Below are positions 44,281 through 51,812 of a DNA stretch of 64,000 bases, one piece after another; position 1 is the stretch's first letter, and each line of letters starts with the position of its first letter. The notes beneath the pieces are model-generated. The model made no database searches. It saw only the letters and a list, made by a program, of their open reading frames with translations, and was not told the origin of the DNA. Both the position numbers and the translations under genes were made by a program. Origin of the DNA: Dehalococcoidia bacterium (GTDB lineage Bacteria; Chloroflexota; Dehalococcoidia; Lucifugimonadales; Lucifugimonadaceae); contig JAPKCH010000002.1 of NCBI GenBank assembly GCA_026421185.1, forward strand, positions 1-64,000, read 5' to 3'.

Positions 44281-44387
44281 GATGATATTGGCTGATTAGT
44301 CTGGTGAGGTGGTGTCGGGTTGCTGTAGTTGTGCTGGTGGGGTTTTTGGTTGGCTGAATCGAGCGTTGATTAGTGTTTGTCACTTAG

Positions 44388-44407
44388 TTCCTCATCGCAA
44401 TGACAGG
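44388..44407. repeat. Short intergenic repeat, family B (fragment)
   Basis: TTCCTCATCGCAATGACAGG matches the conserved end of the family-B element at 40781. Confidence 0.45.
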
Positions 44408-44430
44408 AACGACTAACATGTCTTATGTCG

Positions 44431-45444
44431 CTATTCGTTGGATCTCTGATAGACCTGAAGGCGATGGCGGAGGGAGTCGGTGATTATTAGCCTGCCTTCT
44501 GGGTCGATTTCGATGGCGGTGGGGTCCCAAAGATAGGATTCCACTCTTGATGAAATTTCGTGGGGTTCCGTAGCGTCAACTTCGATGAACGAATCGAATC
44601 GAGTTCGTGCTTCGGCTTCGTCGGCATTTGCATTCAGATATTCCTGCGCCCACGGCGAAACCGTTGCTGCGCCTCGTACCGACTGTTGGAAATTCCAGTT
44701 TGAATCGAACATTTGGACGCGTTGGTTGCCCCAGTCGGCTACATAGATAAATCCGTCTTGATCAACTGCGACGTCAGACGGTCGGTCCAGTTGGCCTTCT
44801 TCTCGTCCAGGCGTGCCGAACTGGTCAATGAACGTTCCATCGTTGGCGAATCGTTGGATTCGGTCGTTTCGCCAGTCGGCAACGTAGATGTTGTCAGTTA
44901 CATCGGTATCGATGCCCCAAGGAAGATTGAACTCGCCTTCACCGGTGCCTTCGCACCCAAAGTGCGAGATATAGTCGCCGTTGGGTGTTAGGCGCTGAAT
45001 TCGATTGTTGAGATGATCGACCAGCAGTAAATCACCGTTTAATGTGAATTTCAGGCCTGCGGGTCCGCTGATTTGACCGGGATGGTTCCCCTGTTCGCCC
45101 CATTTTGAGATGAATTCACCATCCGGGGTGTACACGGTTATTCGATTGAGTTCTTCGTCGGCAATATAGACGTGGTCGTTGGGACCGTGCGTGATTGCAG
45201 TCGGGCTCACGAACTGACCATCGTCTGTGCCATCGCTACCGAACTCGTGATACCAGCCATGATGAACGTCACATATGCCAACGCGAATGCCCAAACGGTG
45301 CATTGGGCTTCGATTCACGGCGAAGATGCGACCATCGGGTCGGATCGAAAGATCGACTGGTATGTGGAAGCCTCGGCCTCCAACATCGGCACCGAATCCG
45401 ATGGTATCTAAGTATTTGAGTTTATTTTTCATCTGAGTGGTCAT
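44431..45444 (-). CDS. NHL-repeat beta-propeller protein
   Basis: 337 residues made of about six NHL blades, seen as repeats of the type ITHGPNDHVYIADEELNRI, LKFTLNGDLLLVDHLNNRIQ, DTDVTDNIYVADWRNDRIQR, VDQDGFIYVADWGNQRVQMF and IDPEGRLIITDSLRHRLQVY. No signal peptide is visible. Such propellers bind partners or act as lactonase-like enzymes. Here it sits between DUF1800 (six bases downstream of that gene's stop) and DUF1501, suggesting it works with them. Confidence 0.85.
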   Translation of the reverse strand: MTTQMKNKLKYLDTIGFGADVGGRGFHIPVDLSIRPDGRIFAVNRSPMHRLGIRVGICDVHHGWYHEFGSDGTDDGQFVSPTAITHGPNDHVYIADEELNRITVYTPDGEFISKWGEQGNHPGQISGPAGLKFTLNGDLLLVDHLNNRIQRLTPNGDYISHFGCEGTGEGEFNLPWGIDTDVTDNIYVADWRNDRIQRFANDGTFIDQFGTPGREEGQLDRPSDVAVDQDGFIYVADWGNQRVQMFDSNWNFQQSVRGAATVSPWAQEYLNANADEAEARTRFDSFIEVDATEPHEISSRVESYLWDPTAIEIDPEGRLIITDSLRHRLQVYQRSNE

Positions 45445-45450
45445 GATGAT

Positions 45451-46911
45451 CTAAACGAATTGGTACTCGCGGGTGGCGACGATTAGTTGCAGAAGGGAGG
45501 CGATGACTTCGTCGGAGATGTTTGACATGTCGTCGTGCTTCTCATTCGGCGACGGACTCGGGATTACATTGTTTACGTAATCCCTGAGACCGCTTAAGGT
45601 ATCGTCGGCAACTTGGAGGCTTCCTAGACTAGCTAAACTGGCGTTTACTAGGGAGCCGGCTGTTGGTGAGTTACCCGCTGCTGAACGAATAGTGGAAACC
45701 ATTTCTTGAACGCCATTGTTTTCTAGGTTTCCGACGATTTCTCCAGCGAAGTTAACTCGCATGACCATAGATCCGGTCGATATCCAGTCGGCGCCACCCA
45801 TCCAGCCTTCGACACTTGGCGGTGCGTAAATGTCTTGGCCCATATATCCACTCGCTGCAATGTGAGAGTAGACGTCGGAAGTCGGAGAATCGTAGCCGCC
45901 AGCGAGTCGAACTGTGCCGACAACGAGCTCGATAGGGCTTTTCACCCGTGCGTTCCATGCGGATGGCGACTTGAACGAATCAGATAGGAACAATGCTCTC
46001 AGCATCGCTTTGATCGAATGACCGGACTCGAAGTAGGCGTGGGTCATCACTTCAATTGCTTCTGGATTTAGCGGAGGGAAGTGAGGCCATTGAGGGACAG
46101 GTAATTCGTCGGCAACGAAATAGTGATACAGGTGCCTGGCGATAAATCCGGCGGTTGCAGGGTTTTTACAGATGATGGCAATGATATTTTCGCCATTAAA
46201 GTTTCCGGTCTCGCCTAAAAATGTTTTTTCTCCGTCATCGTGGTCATCTGGATCAAATTTGAACTGCCAGTTGATGTAGCCGTAGGGCCGCATCGTGTTG
46301 TTGCGCATTTTCAGCGCCATGTAGTCAGTATTTTCGACCGTCCAACCCGTGAACGCCCGAGAGCATTCTTTGATGTCTTCTTCAGTGTAGTTGCCCACTC
46401 CCAATGAGAACAGTTCGAGGATTTCGCGACCATAGTTTTCGTTGATCGAATCCTTGTGGTTGTCTTGATTGTCGAGCCACAGGATCATCGCTGGATCTTT
46501 GGACAGTGCTAGCAGCAGATCGTCGAATTTACCCAAACCGTTTGCGCGAAGCATGTCGAGGTGAGTCGACATTGCTTTGCCTTGGATTAGTTTCGTTTGG
46601 CCGGTTGCGAACACTCGATGCCAGAACAGGTTCATCTTTTCGATGAACGGCGCGCCGGTCGTGACCATTTGATAGAGCCAGTTTCCGGCGCTACTACCTA
46701 TGGTGCGTAGATCGGACTGATCGATGTGGTATCGACGTATGAGGTCTTGAGGAAGAGAAGTGGTGTCGATTGCATTTAGAAGCTGGTCGACTGCATCTTC
46801 ATAATCAAGTTGCGAGTATTTCCGCAGTTCGGCAGCCGTGCCCCCGAATCCAGCCCGTCGAAGCAGGTGCCCAATCAACAACTCGTCAGTGCGAGTTTCG
46901 GTCGTCGTCAT
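45451..46911 (-). CDS. DUF1800 family protein
   Basis: 486 residues from ATG 46911 (MTTTETRTDE), which has GAGGG upstream; the track start at 46932 is less likely. Landmarks: LLRRAGFGGTAAELRKY, MNLFWHRVFATGQTK, NYGREILELFSLGVGNYTEEDIKE, TGWTV, and GQDIYAPPSVEGWMGGADWIS. The function of DUF1800 is unknown; it is a constant genomic partner of DUF1501. No signal peptide. Part of the minus-strand cluster TPR-DUF1800-NHL-DUF1501. Confidence 0.87.
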   Translation of the reverse strand: MTTTETRTDELLIGHLLRRAGFGGTAAELRKYSQLDYEDAVDQLLNAIDTTSLPQDLIRRYHIDQSDLRTIGSSAGNWLYQMVTTGAPFIEKMNLFWHRVFATGQTKLIQGKAMSTHLDMLRANGLGKFDDLLLALSKDPAMILWLDNQDNHKDSINENYGREILELFSLGVGNYTEEDIKECSRAFTGWTVENTDYMALKMRNNTMRPYGYINWQFKFDPDDHDDGEKTFLGETGNFNGENIIAIICKNPATAGFIARHLYHYFVADELPVPQWPHFPPLNPEAIEVMTHAYFESGHSIKAMLRALFLSDSFKSPSAWNARVKSPIELVVGTVRLAGGYDSPTSDVYSHIAASGYMGQDIYAPPSVEGWMGGADWISTGSMVMRVNFAGEIVGNLENNGVQEMVSTIRSAAGNSPTAGSLVNASLASLGSLQVADDTLSGLRDYVNNVIPSPSPNEKHDDMSNISDEVIASLLQLIVATREYQFV

Positions 46912-46946
46912 TTCAAAACCCTCGAGAATCATTATTTGTCGGGATT

Positions 46947-47597
46947 CTAAAGGTTTTGATCGTCGTTGCGCGCTATTTCCAACATTTCTGTGAGCTGAGG
47001 AACATCGACTTTCATAGAAATAGCGACTTTCTCATCGGAATCTGACTCTTCCGTGTTGCCTAGTTCTGCATGGACTACGGCGCGGTTTGCGAATGCTTCG
47101 CCCCAATCTGGTTTGAGTCGGATGGCTTCGGAGAAGTCTTTAAGGGCAGTTTCTAGGTGTCCTAGCTGGTAGTGCGAGTTTCCGCGGTCGAGATAGGTGT
47201 CAGGGCATGACGGGTTGAGTCGTACTGCGGTGTCGTAGTCGACTATCGCTTTTTCGAATTCGCCATTCATGGAGAAGGCGTCGGCTCGGTAGTGGTGAAG
47301 TTTTGCGGATTGCGATGATCGTGCGATTGCTTCGGTGAAGTGATTGATGGCTTTTTCGGGGTGCCCTTCGTCGACTTCACGGACGCCGTTTTTGAAAATG
47401 TTTAGAGTGCGTTCGGGCGTGGTTAATTTACCCTGACGGTAGAGAGTTTTGAGGGTTGTGAGCAGGTTTGGCATTGTGGGCAGTTCCGGTGAGGTGCCTG
47501 ATTCGAGTTCGGGTAGCGAGGTTTCGGATACACCTGAGGGTTCTGGGTTATCTGAGTTTTTCAGTACGACCAACACGATAGTGGGAGGTATGACCAT
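46947..47597 (-). CDS. Tetratricopeptide-repeat protein
   Basis: 216 residues with four TPR units: NGVREVDEGHPEKAINHFTE, YRADAFSMNGEFEKAIVDYD, YLDRGNSHYQLGHLETALKD and FANRAVVHAELGNTEESDSD. A protein-protein interaction scaffold. The first 60 residues are low in structure and the true start may be further inside (for example MPNLLTTLK). It begins the cluster leading into DUF1800 (35-base gap), which suggests it organises that system. Confidence 0.8.
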   Translation of the reverse strand: MVIPPTIVLVVLKNSDNPEPSGVSETSLPELESGTSPELPTMPNLLTTLKTLYRQGKLTTPERTLNIFKNGVREVDEGHPEKAINHFTEAIARSSQSAKLHHYRADAFSMNGEFEKAIVDYDTAVRLNPSCPDTYLDRGNSHYQLGHLETALKDFSEAIRLKPDWGEAFANRAVVHAELGNTEESDSDEKVAISMKVDVPQLTEMLEIARNDDQNL

Positions 47598-47649
47598 TTA
47601 GCAGTTTGATTGCTAGAAATTATCGAAGGTTGCCCAAATCTGAATATGC

Positions 47650-48204
47650 TCACACTTTACGCGCTAACAGTGAACCAATAATTTGTGGTGCAGCTTCGAT
47701 CGCCCTTTCGCGGATTTGTTCGGGCGTGAGGCTACCGATTGGGTGTTGGATGAGTGCGAATGGGTAGTCGGGTATTCCTCCTAAGTTAGCCATTGCTTGC
47801 GCACCTGATTCGAACGGTTCAGTACAAATTGCGATTGCTGGGATGCCGAGAGCTTCGAGCTTGAGTGAGTCGTACACACTGGACGACGAGCAGCTTCCTC
47901 AGTCGCCGTTGGCTAGTATCGCCACATCGATTTCTTGGGATAAATCGTTCAGGAAGCCTGGGTCGGCGGGTCGAGACGCGTCGCCTTTGTTTACTCGGTA
48001 TGCGCTGGCTACTTCGAATCGTTCGGCAAGTACGTCATAGACGGCATCGAGCAGATTTGCGGCGTTGAGTTTGTCGTTAGTTAGCAAGCCAATTCGTTTG
48101 CCGGCTAACGATTCCGTACGAACCGCCATTCCATCAGTTGCTATCGACTGAGTCGCGGTGGGGTCGAGTACTCGAAGTGGTTTGGCGCCTATGTTTGTAA
48201 CCAT
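47650..48204 (-). CDS. UGSC-family selenoprotein (in-frame UGA read as selenocysteine)
   Basis: The ORF track splits this gene at the TGA 47899-47901, but both halves are in one frame and together make a 184-residue protein: VAILANGD-U-GSC-SSSSVYDSL. U-G-S-C is the defining motif of the UGSC family, with Sec102 and Cys105 as the redox pair in a C-x-x-C-like arrangement. Family sequence continues on both sides: RTESLAGKRIGLLTNDKLNA before it and EALGIPAIAICTEPF after it. ATG 48204 has AGGAG six bases upstream. A hairpin follows the UGA. It lies 22 bases after the 355-residue gene at 48227-49294. Function of the family is unknown, presumably a redox enzyme. Expression requires selA, selB, selC and selD elsewhere in the genome. 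Confidence 0.88.
47866..47901 (-). promoter_or_regulatory. Candidate bacterial SECIS hairpin
   Basis: Within 36 bases from the UGA, GTCGT pairs with ACGAC (47883-47887 and 47869-47873), with C-G and A-U pairs inside leaving an apical GUG. The lower TGAG can pair with CTCA. Position and a G/U apical loop are what SelB recognises in bacteria. The stem is short, so this is a candidate only. Confidence 0.5.
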
Positions 48205-48226
48205 TAATTTCTCCTGAGTCGGTATG

Positions 48227-49294
48227 TTACCTGTTTGCTTTGATTGGTCGTGTAACGACTTTGGATCTGGAACCGAGCGACCATGGTGGTATGACTGCGC
48301 TCCATGCGCCACCATCGCCTCCGACTACGATTGGAATGGCTGATTCTGGCGAATCTAGGACACTAGTTAGCTGGTCGGCGTTAGCATCGCCCAATTCAGA
48401 TTTGGGGTCTCTCTGCGCGCCACTCGGGAATCCCATAGCGATCCATTCAGAAGCGGGTTTTCGGGCGTTTTCGTAGATGTATTTGCCGACTTGCTCTTTT
48501 TTCCAGCCAGCTGCCGAGAAATGGGAGGCGTGTTCGGGGCAGATGACGAGTACGACCTGCTTTACACCGGGACCCATTGGGTAGAGGCGTTGTGCGAACG
48601 CATCGAGGATTCCTTCTGGGGTGCTAGCTTCGTGCTCACCGAACTGGGTTCCGCTAAGACCAGACATAACTGTGACTGCGCTTTCACCTTCGGTTAATCC
48701 ATGCGTGACGTGGAGAGGGCTCCATTCGTTAGGTAACGCTTCTTCGTTTTCGGCGATGCACCAGCTGTACTTGCCGGGGTGACCGAGGGTTGCTTTATCA
48801 AGCCCGTTGTTGCTTTTGGTGCCGAGAATATTTTGGATTACTAATCTGATTGCTCTGCCGATGGTTGCGTTTGCACGGTGGCCTGGTCCGAACGCTGAAA
48901 CGCCTGAGTTGATCTCAAGATCTTTTGTTATAGGGCCGTTTACGATTAGCATGATCGCTGCGCCCATTGTTGAAACGGTGATTCCGTGGAGGTTGAACTC
49001 GGGCTGAGTTATCGCTTCTATCGCTGCGATAACGACTGGCATATATTCAGGTTTACAGCCTGCCATTACGGCGTTGATGGCTGCTTTTTCGGCTGTGATT
49101 ACTGCGCCTTTGACCGGTTCAATGCCAAGAATATCGTCGGGTACGAGGCTGGCGGCTTCGAGCATGGCTGTTACGGCTTCAGGTGTTGGCGGCACTACGG
49201 GGAGGCCGTCGGACCATCCGTTTTCGAAGTAGGTTTCGATGGCTTCGAGTGCGTCGGACACTTCTATGGAATCTGATGTGAGACGGGGTATCAC
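48227..49294 (-). CDS. Conserved protein of unknown function, partner of the UGSC selenoprotein
   Basis: 355 residues. I do not know a named domain. The start ALEAIETYFENGWSDGLPVV with PPTPEAVTAML and the segment AEKAAINAVMAGCKPEYMPVVIAA form a conserved-looking block; NGPITKDLEINSGVSAFGPGHRANATIGRA is Gly-rich and may bind a cofactor or substrate; ICPEHASHFSAAGWKKEQV and IVVGGDGGAWSAVIPPW follow. It is soluble, with no signal. The two genes lie 22 bases apart in one direction, so they are very likely co-transcribed. I recall similar proteins near UGSC genes, but that is memory, not evidence. Confidence 0.65.
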   Translation of the reverse strand: MIPRLTSDSIEVSDALEAIETYFENGWSDGLPVVPPTPEAVTAMLEAASLVPDDILGIEPVKGAVITAEKAAINAVMAGCKPEYMPVVIAAIEAITQPEFNLHGITVSTMGAAIMLIVNGPITKDLEINSGVSAFGPGHRANATIGRAIRLVIQNILGTKSNNGLDKATLGHPGKYSWCIAENEEALPNEWSPLHVTHGLTEGESAVTVMSGLSGTQFGEHEASTPEGILDAFAQRLYPMGPGVKQVVLVICPEHASHFSAAGWKKEQVGKYIYENARKPASEWIAMGFPSGAQRDPKSELGDANADQLTSVLDSPESAIPIVVGGDGGAWSAVIPPWSLGSRSKVVTRPIKANR

Positions 49295-49477
49295 TAGTGA
49301 CTCTTTTTCAGGGTGAGAGAGGTTAGCTGCCGGGATCGATTGGGGCTTTTGGGTGGTTCTGAATCTAGTTCAGAAAGACAGTGTTGGTGAGTGGGCATTT
49401 GGTTGCTGAGTTTGAAAGTAACGTGGTGTTTGCGTTTAGCTCCGAGCGTCATCGAACGACTTGGTAGCGCGTCGCAT

Positions 49478-49521
49478 TTCTCCTTATCCTCTAACTCCTT
49501 TCCATCAAGGAAAGGAGGACA
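49478..49521. repeat. Short palindromic intergenic repeat, family A variant
   Basis: TTCTCCTTATCCTCTAACT followed by CCTTTCC-ATCAA-GGAAAGG. The preceding GCGTCATCGAACGACTTGG resembles the region at about 38046-38066 that precedes a similar C-rich hairpin. Confidence 0.5.
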
Positions 49522-49524
49522 CGG

Positions 49525-49848
49525 CTAGTCGGCGTGGAAGACTTCTAGCCAGATGGTCTGGTTTTTATCGGCGTGGGCGCCATCGGGGAGTTGGAAGAAG
49601 GGCGACATGTCGTCTTGCCACTTCTTGTTTACCTCCTCTTTGGCCATTCCTGATACTGATGCATCGTGTGACTCATCGCATTCAACGTAGCCGAACAGTG
49701 TGCCGTCTTCTCGGAAGAAGATGGTGTAGTTACGCCAGCCGGTGCGAATGAGTGCTTCAGACATTTCAGGCCAGATGTCATCGTGTCGCTGCTTGTACTC
49801 GGCAACCATTTCCGGGTGAATTTTCATTTCGAATCCGACTCGTTGCAT
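49525..49848 (-). CDS. rhaM: L-rhamnose mutarotase
   Basis: 107 residues of the ferredoxin-like dimeric mutarotase family. MQRVGFEMKIHPEMVAEYKQ, RHDDIWPEM with the conserved His, GWRNYTIFFREDGTLFGYVE, and the C-terminal WLEVFHAD match RhaM. Speeds alpha/beta interconversion of L-rhamnose (or fucose) before catabolism. No rhaA, rhaB or rhaD is in the window, so a non-phosphorylative route is possible. It is divergent from the related gene at 49964. Confidence 0.88.
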   Translation of the reverse strand: MQRVGFEMKIHPEMVAEYKQRHDDIWPEMSEALIRTGWRNYTIFFREDGTLFGYVECDESHDASVSGMAKEEVNKKWQDDMSPFFQLPDGAHADKNQTIWLEVFHAD

Positions 49849-49963
49849 GGTGTTTTCCTAGGGATATTCCATTATTAGAGATATTTCAGATGCCGCAGAG
49901 TGTAGGCTATGTTCCCAACTAAATGAAGCGAATTACGTGACTATTTGAGCAGGAGTGTTTCTA

Positions 49964-50308
49964 GTGTCGAAGTCTATTGCACAGGTTTTGGACCTGAAAG
50001 ACGATCCTAAGATTATTGCCGAGTACGAGGAGTACCACCGCAATGTATGGCCTGAGGTGCTTGAGGCGCTCAAGGGTATTGGGATCGAGCGGATGGAGAT
50101 TTTCCGAAGTGGTAATCACCTGTTTATGTACTGCACGGTTCCCGACGATTTCGATCCTCGAAAAGATTTCGAGAGCTACACATCTTCAAAGCGAGCTGAA
50201 GAGTGGAATGATCTGATGACGAAGTATCAGCAGAAGGTTCCACAGGCTTCTGAGGGCGACTGGTGGTGCCCGATGAGCTTGGCGTTCGATTCAGAGTGGC
50301 GTGCTTAG
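49964..50308 (+). CDS. L-rhamnose/L-fucose mutarotase-fold protein
   Basis: 114 residues. GTG 49964 is chosen over the track's GTG 49955 because AGGAG lies at the right distance from it. The pattern IIAEYEEYHRNVWPEVLEALKGIGIERMEIF followed by HLFMYCTVPDDFDPRKDF is that of the rhamnose-mutarotase superfamily, closer to L-fucose mutarotase-type members. Conserved His in EYHRNVWPE. It faces the canonical RhaM gene across about 115 bases, so the two form a divergent pair that may share control. Confidence 0.8.
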   Translation: MSKSIAQVLDLKDDPKIIAEYEEYHRNVWPEVLEALKGIGIERMEIFRSGNHLFMYCTVPDDFDPRKDFESYTSSKRAEEWNDLMTKYQQKVPQASEGDWWCPMSLAFDSEWRA

Positions 50309-50423
50309 CAGGAGAGACTGATAAGCCGTAACTTTGCTTTCTTTGGGCTGATGTTGCCAGCTGGCCAATTGAGTGTGCAGGGGCGTTGGCGTCTTTGATT
50401 AACAGTGGATTTGCGGGAGTGAG

Positions 50424-50828
50424 ATGAAAAATCTCGACCGGGCGTGGGTTTGGGCAATTCTTGCTGCTGGCTGGATGGGTTTGATATACGCACTTTCTGA
50501 TCGCCCAAGCAACGCTTACGAAGGTGCCGACAAAGCGACTTCGTGGCTGCCATTTGCAACGACGATTGCTCACGTTGGTTTGTATTTTGTTCTTAGTGCA
50601 TTCGTATTGCGTCCGTTGGTGTTGCTAAGACCCTCGACGGAAGCACGTATTGCCTACTCGACGGTGTTCGTAGCTCTTGTTTATGGAATACTCGATGAAG
50701 TTCACCAATCGACTGTCGAAGGCAGGGTAAGTGAGGTCGTTGACGTCATTGCAGATGTTTTTGGAGCGGTGCTTGTAGTGGTATTTTGGTTCTTGATCAG
50801 AAGATATAAAGCAAATTCGGGCGAATAA
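50424..50828 (+). CDS. VanZ-family membrane protein
   Basis: 134 residues with four transmembrane helices: WAILAAGWMGLIYAL, HVGLYFVLSAFVL, AYSTVFVALVYGIL and FGAVLVVVFWFLI. The VanZ signature YGILDEVHQSTVEGR followed by DVIADVFGA is complete. Function unknown apart from teicoplanin resistance in one case. First gene of a co-directional housekeeping run; the next gene starts nine bases after its stop. Confidence 0.82.
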   Translation: MKNLDRAWVWAILAAGWMGLIYALSDRPSNAYEGADKATSWLPFATTIAHVGLYFVLSAFVLRPLVLLRPSTEARIAYSTVFVALVYGILDEVHQSTVEGRVSEVVDVIADVFGAVLVVVFWFLIRRYKANSGE

Positions 50829-50836
50829 TTAGAAAT

Positions 50837-51169
50837 ATGCCAATTAGGGAAGCAGAAGAACTCTGGCCTACGGGTCCGGAAGTTCTAACCACACTCGAAG
50901 AAGCGGTTCAGATGGCCGAGGAAATAGCGGCGCCTCCCGCCGAACGCTGGGTTGCTCGGACTATCAGCGACAAATTGATCCCAAGTTTGTACAACGCCCG
51001 AACGTATCTTGAAGTCGGCAAATTGAATTCGCCTGAAGTTCGGCTGGGAATTATGAACGCACGACTCGAAGCCGGTGAGCTGGCAAATTCAGACTCCCGC
51101 TACGCACCACTCTATTCAAAAATACGAGTACTTGCCGAAGAAGCCGAAATGGCTTCGAAAATGAGCTAG
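50837..51169 (+). CDS. Small conserved-looking protein, function unknown
   Basis: 110 residues, soluble and largely alpha-helical: PTGPEVLTTLEEAVQMAEEI, LIPSLYNARTYLEVGKLNSP and RLGIMNARLEAGELA. No motif known to me. Its close spacing to VanZ (8-base gap) and position ahead of ybeY suggest it is real and co-transcribed. Confidence 0.55.
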   Translation: MPIREAEELWPTGPEVLTTLEEAVQMAEEIAAPPAERWVARTISDKLIPSLYNARTYLEVGKLNSPEVRLGIMNARLEAGELANSDSRYAPLYSKIRVLAEEAEMASKMS

Positions 51170-51225
51170 GCATATGTGCCGTCGAGGCTCGAATTTACTT
51201 TCGACCATGCTAGGATGGGGGCACT

Positions 51226-51771
51226 TTGAAAGCCCCAAACGAAACCGACTCATATTTATCAGAAGACGGCCGTATTGAGGTCGTTTTCGATCTGGAAAAT
51301 CTTCCCGATTCTGATATTGCGCTTGTTATAAAAGCCGCTGTGGCGGGTCTTGATTCCGAGCAGTTCGATGGTCCGGATCACATCACAGTTATGCTCACTG
51401 GGGACGAGCGAATCAGAAATCTGAATCGGGATTTCAAGGGCGAGGACGAGATCACTGACGTGCTTTCGTTCAACGTGGATGAACCGAGTGGCGATTCAGG
51501 CGATGAAGAGTGGCCTGAATTTGCCAGTGAATCAAGTGAATACGAATTTTCTGTAGAAGTTGAATCGGATCGACTTGGCGATATTGCGATATCGCTTCCT
51601 CAGGTAGTTAGACAGGCTGCTGAGAACTGTAAAGCGGCGGATCGCGAGCTTGCGATGCTTACGATTCACGGTGTGCTTCACTTGCTCGGTTACGATCATG
51701 CCGAGCCTGACGAAGAGAAGGTTATGTTCGGCAAGACTGACGTTGTTTTGGCTGAGATTTTCGGGGACTAG
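51226..51771 (+). CDS. ybeY: Endoribonuclease YbeY
   Basis: 181 residues, TTG start. Zinc-dependent ribonuclease involved in 16S rRNA maturation and ribosome quality control. The metal site is intact in TIHGVLHLLGYDHAEPDE (HGxLHLxGYDH), and ITDVLSFNVDEP is the other conserved block. An acidic insert of about 25 residues (EEWPEFASESSEYEFSVEVE) separates the two blocks and is longer than usual. It is followed by dnaX in the same direction. Confidence 0.92.
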   Translation: MKAPNETDSYLSEDGRIEVVFDLENLPDSDIALVIKAAVAGLDSEQFDGPDHITVMLTGDERIRNLNRDFKGEDEITDVLSFNVDEPSGDSGDEEWPEFASESSEYEFSVEVESDRLGDIAISLPQVVRQAAENCKAADRELAMLTIHGVLHLLGYDHAEPDEEKVMFGKTDVVLAEIFGD

Positions 51772-51812
51772 AGCCTCGTTATCTATTTAGATTTGGTAAG
51801 ACTGGTTCTGAC

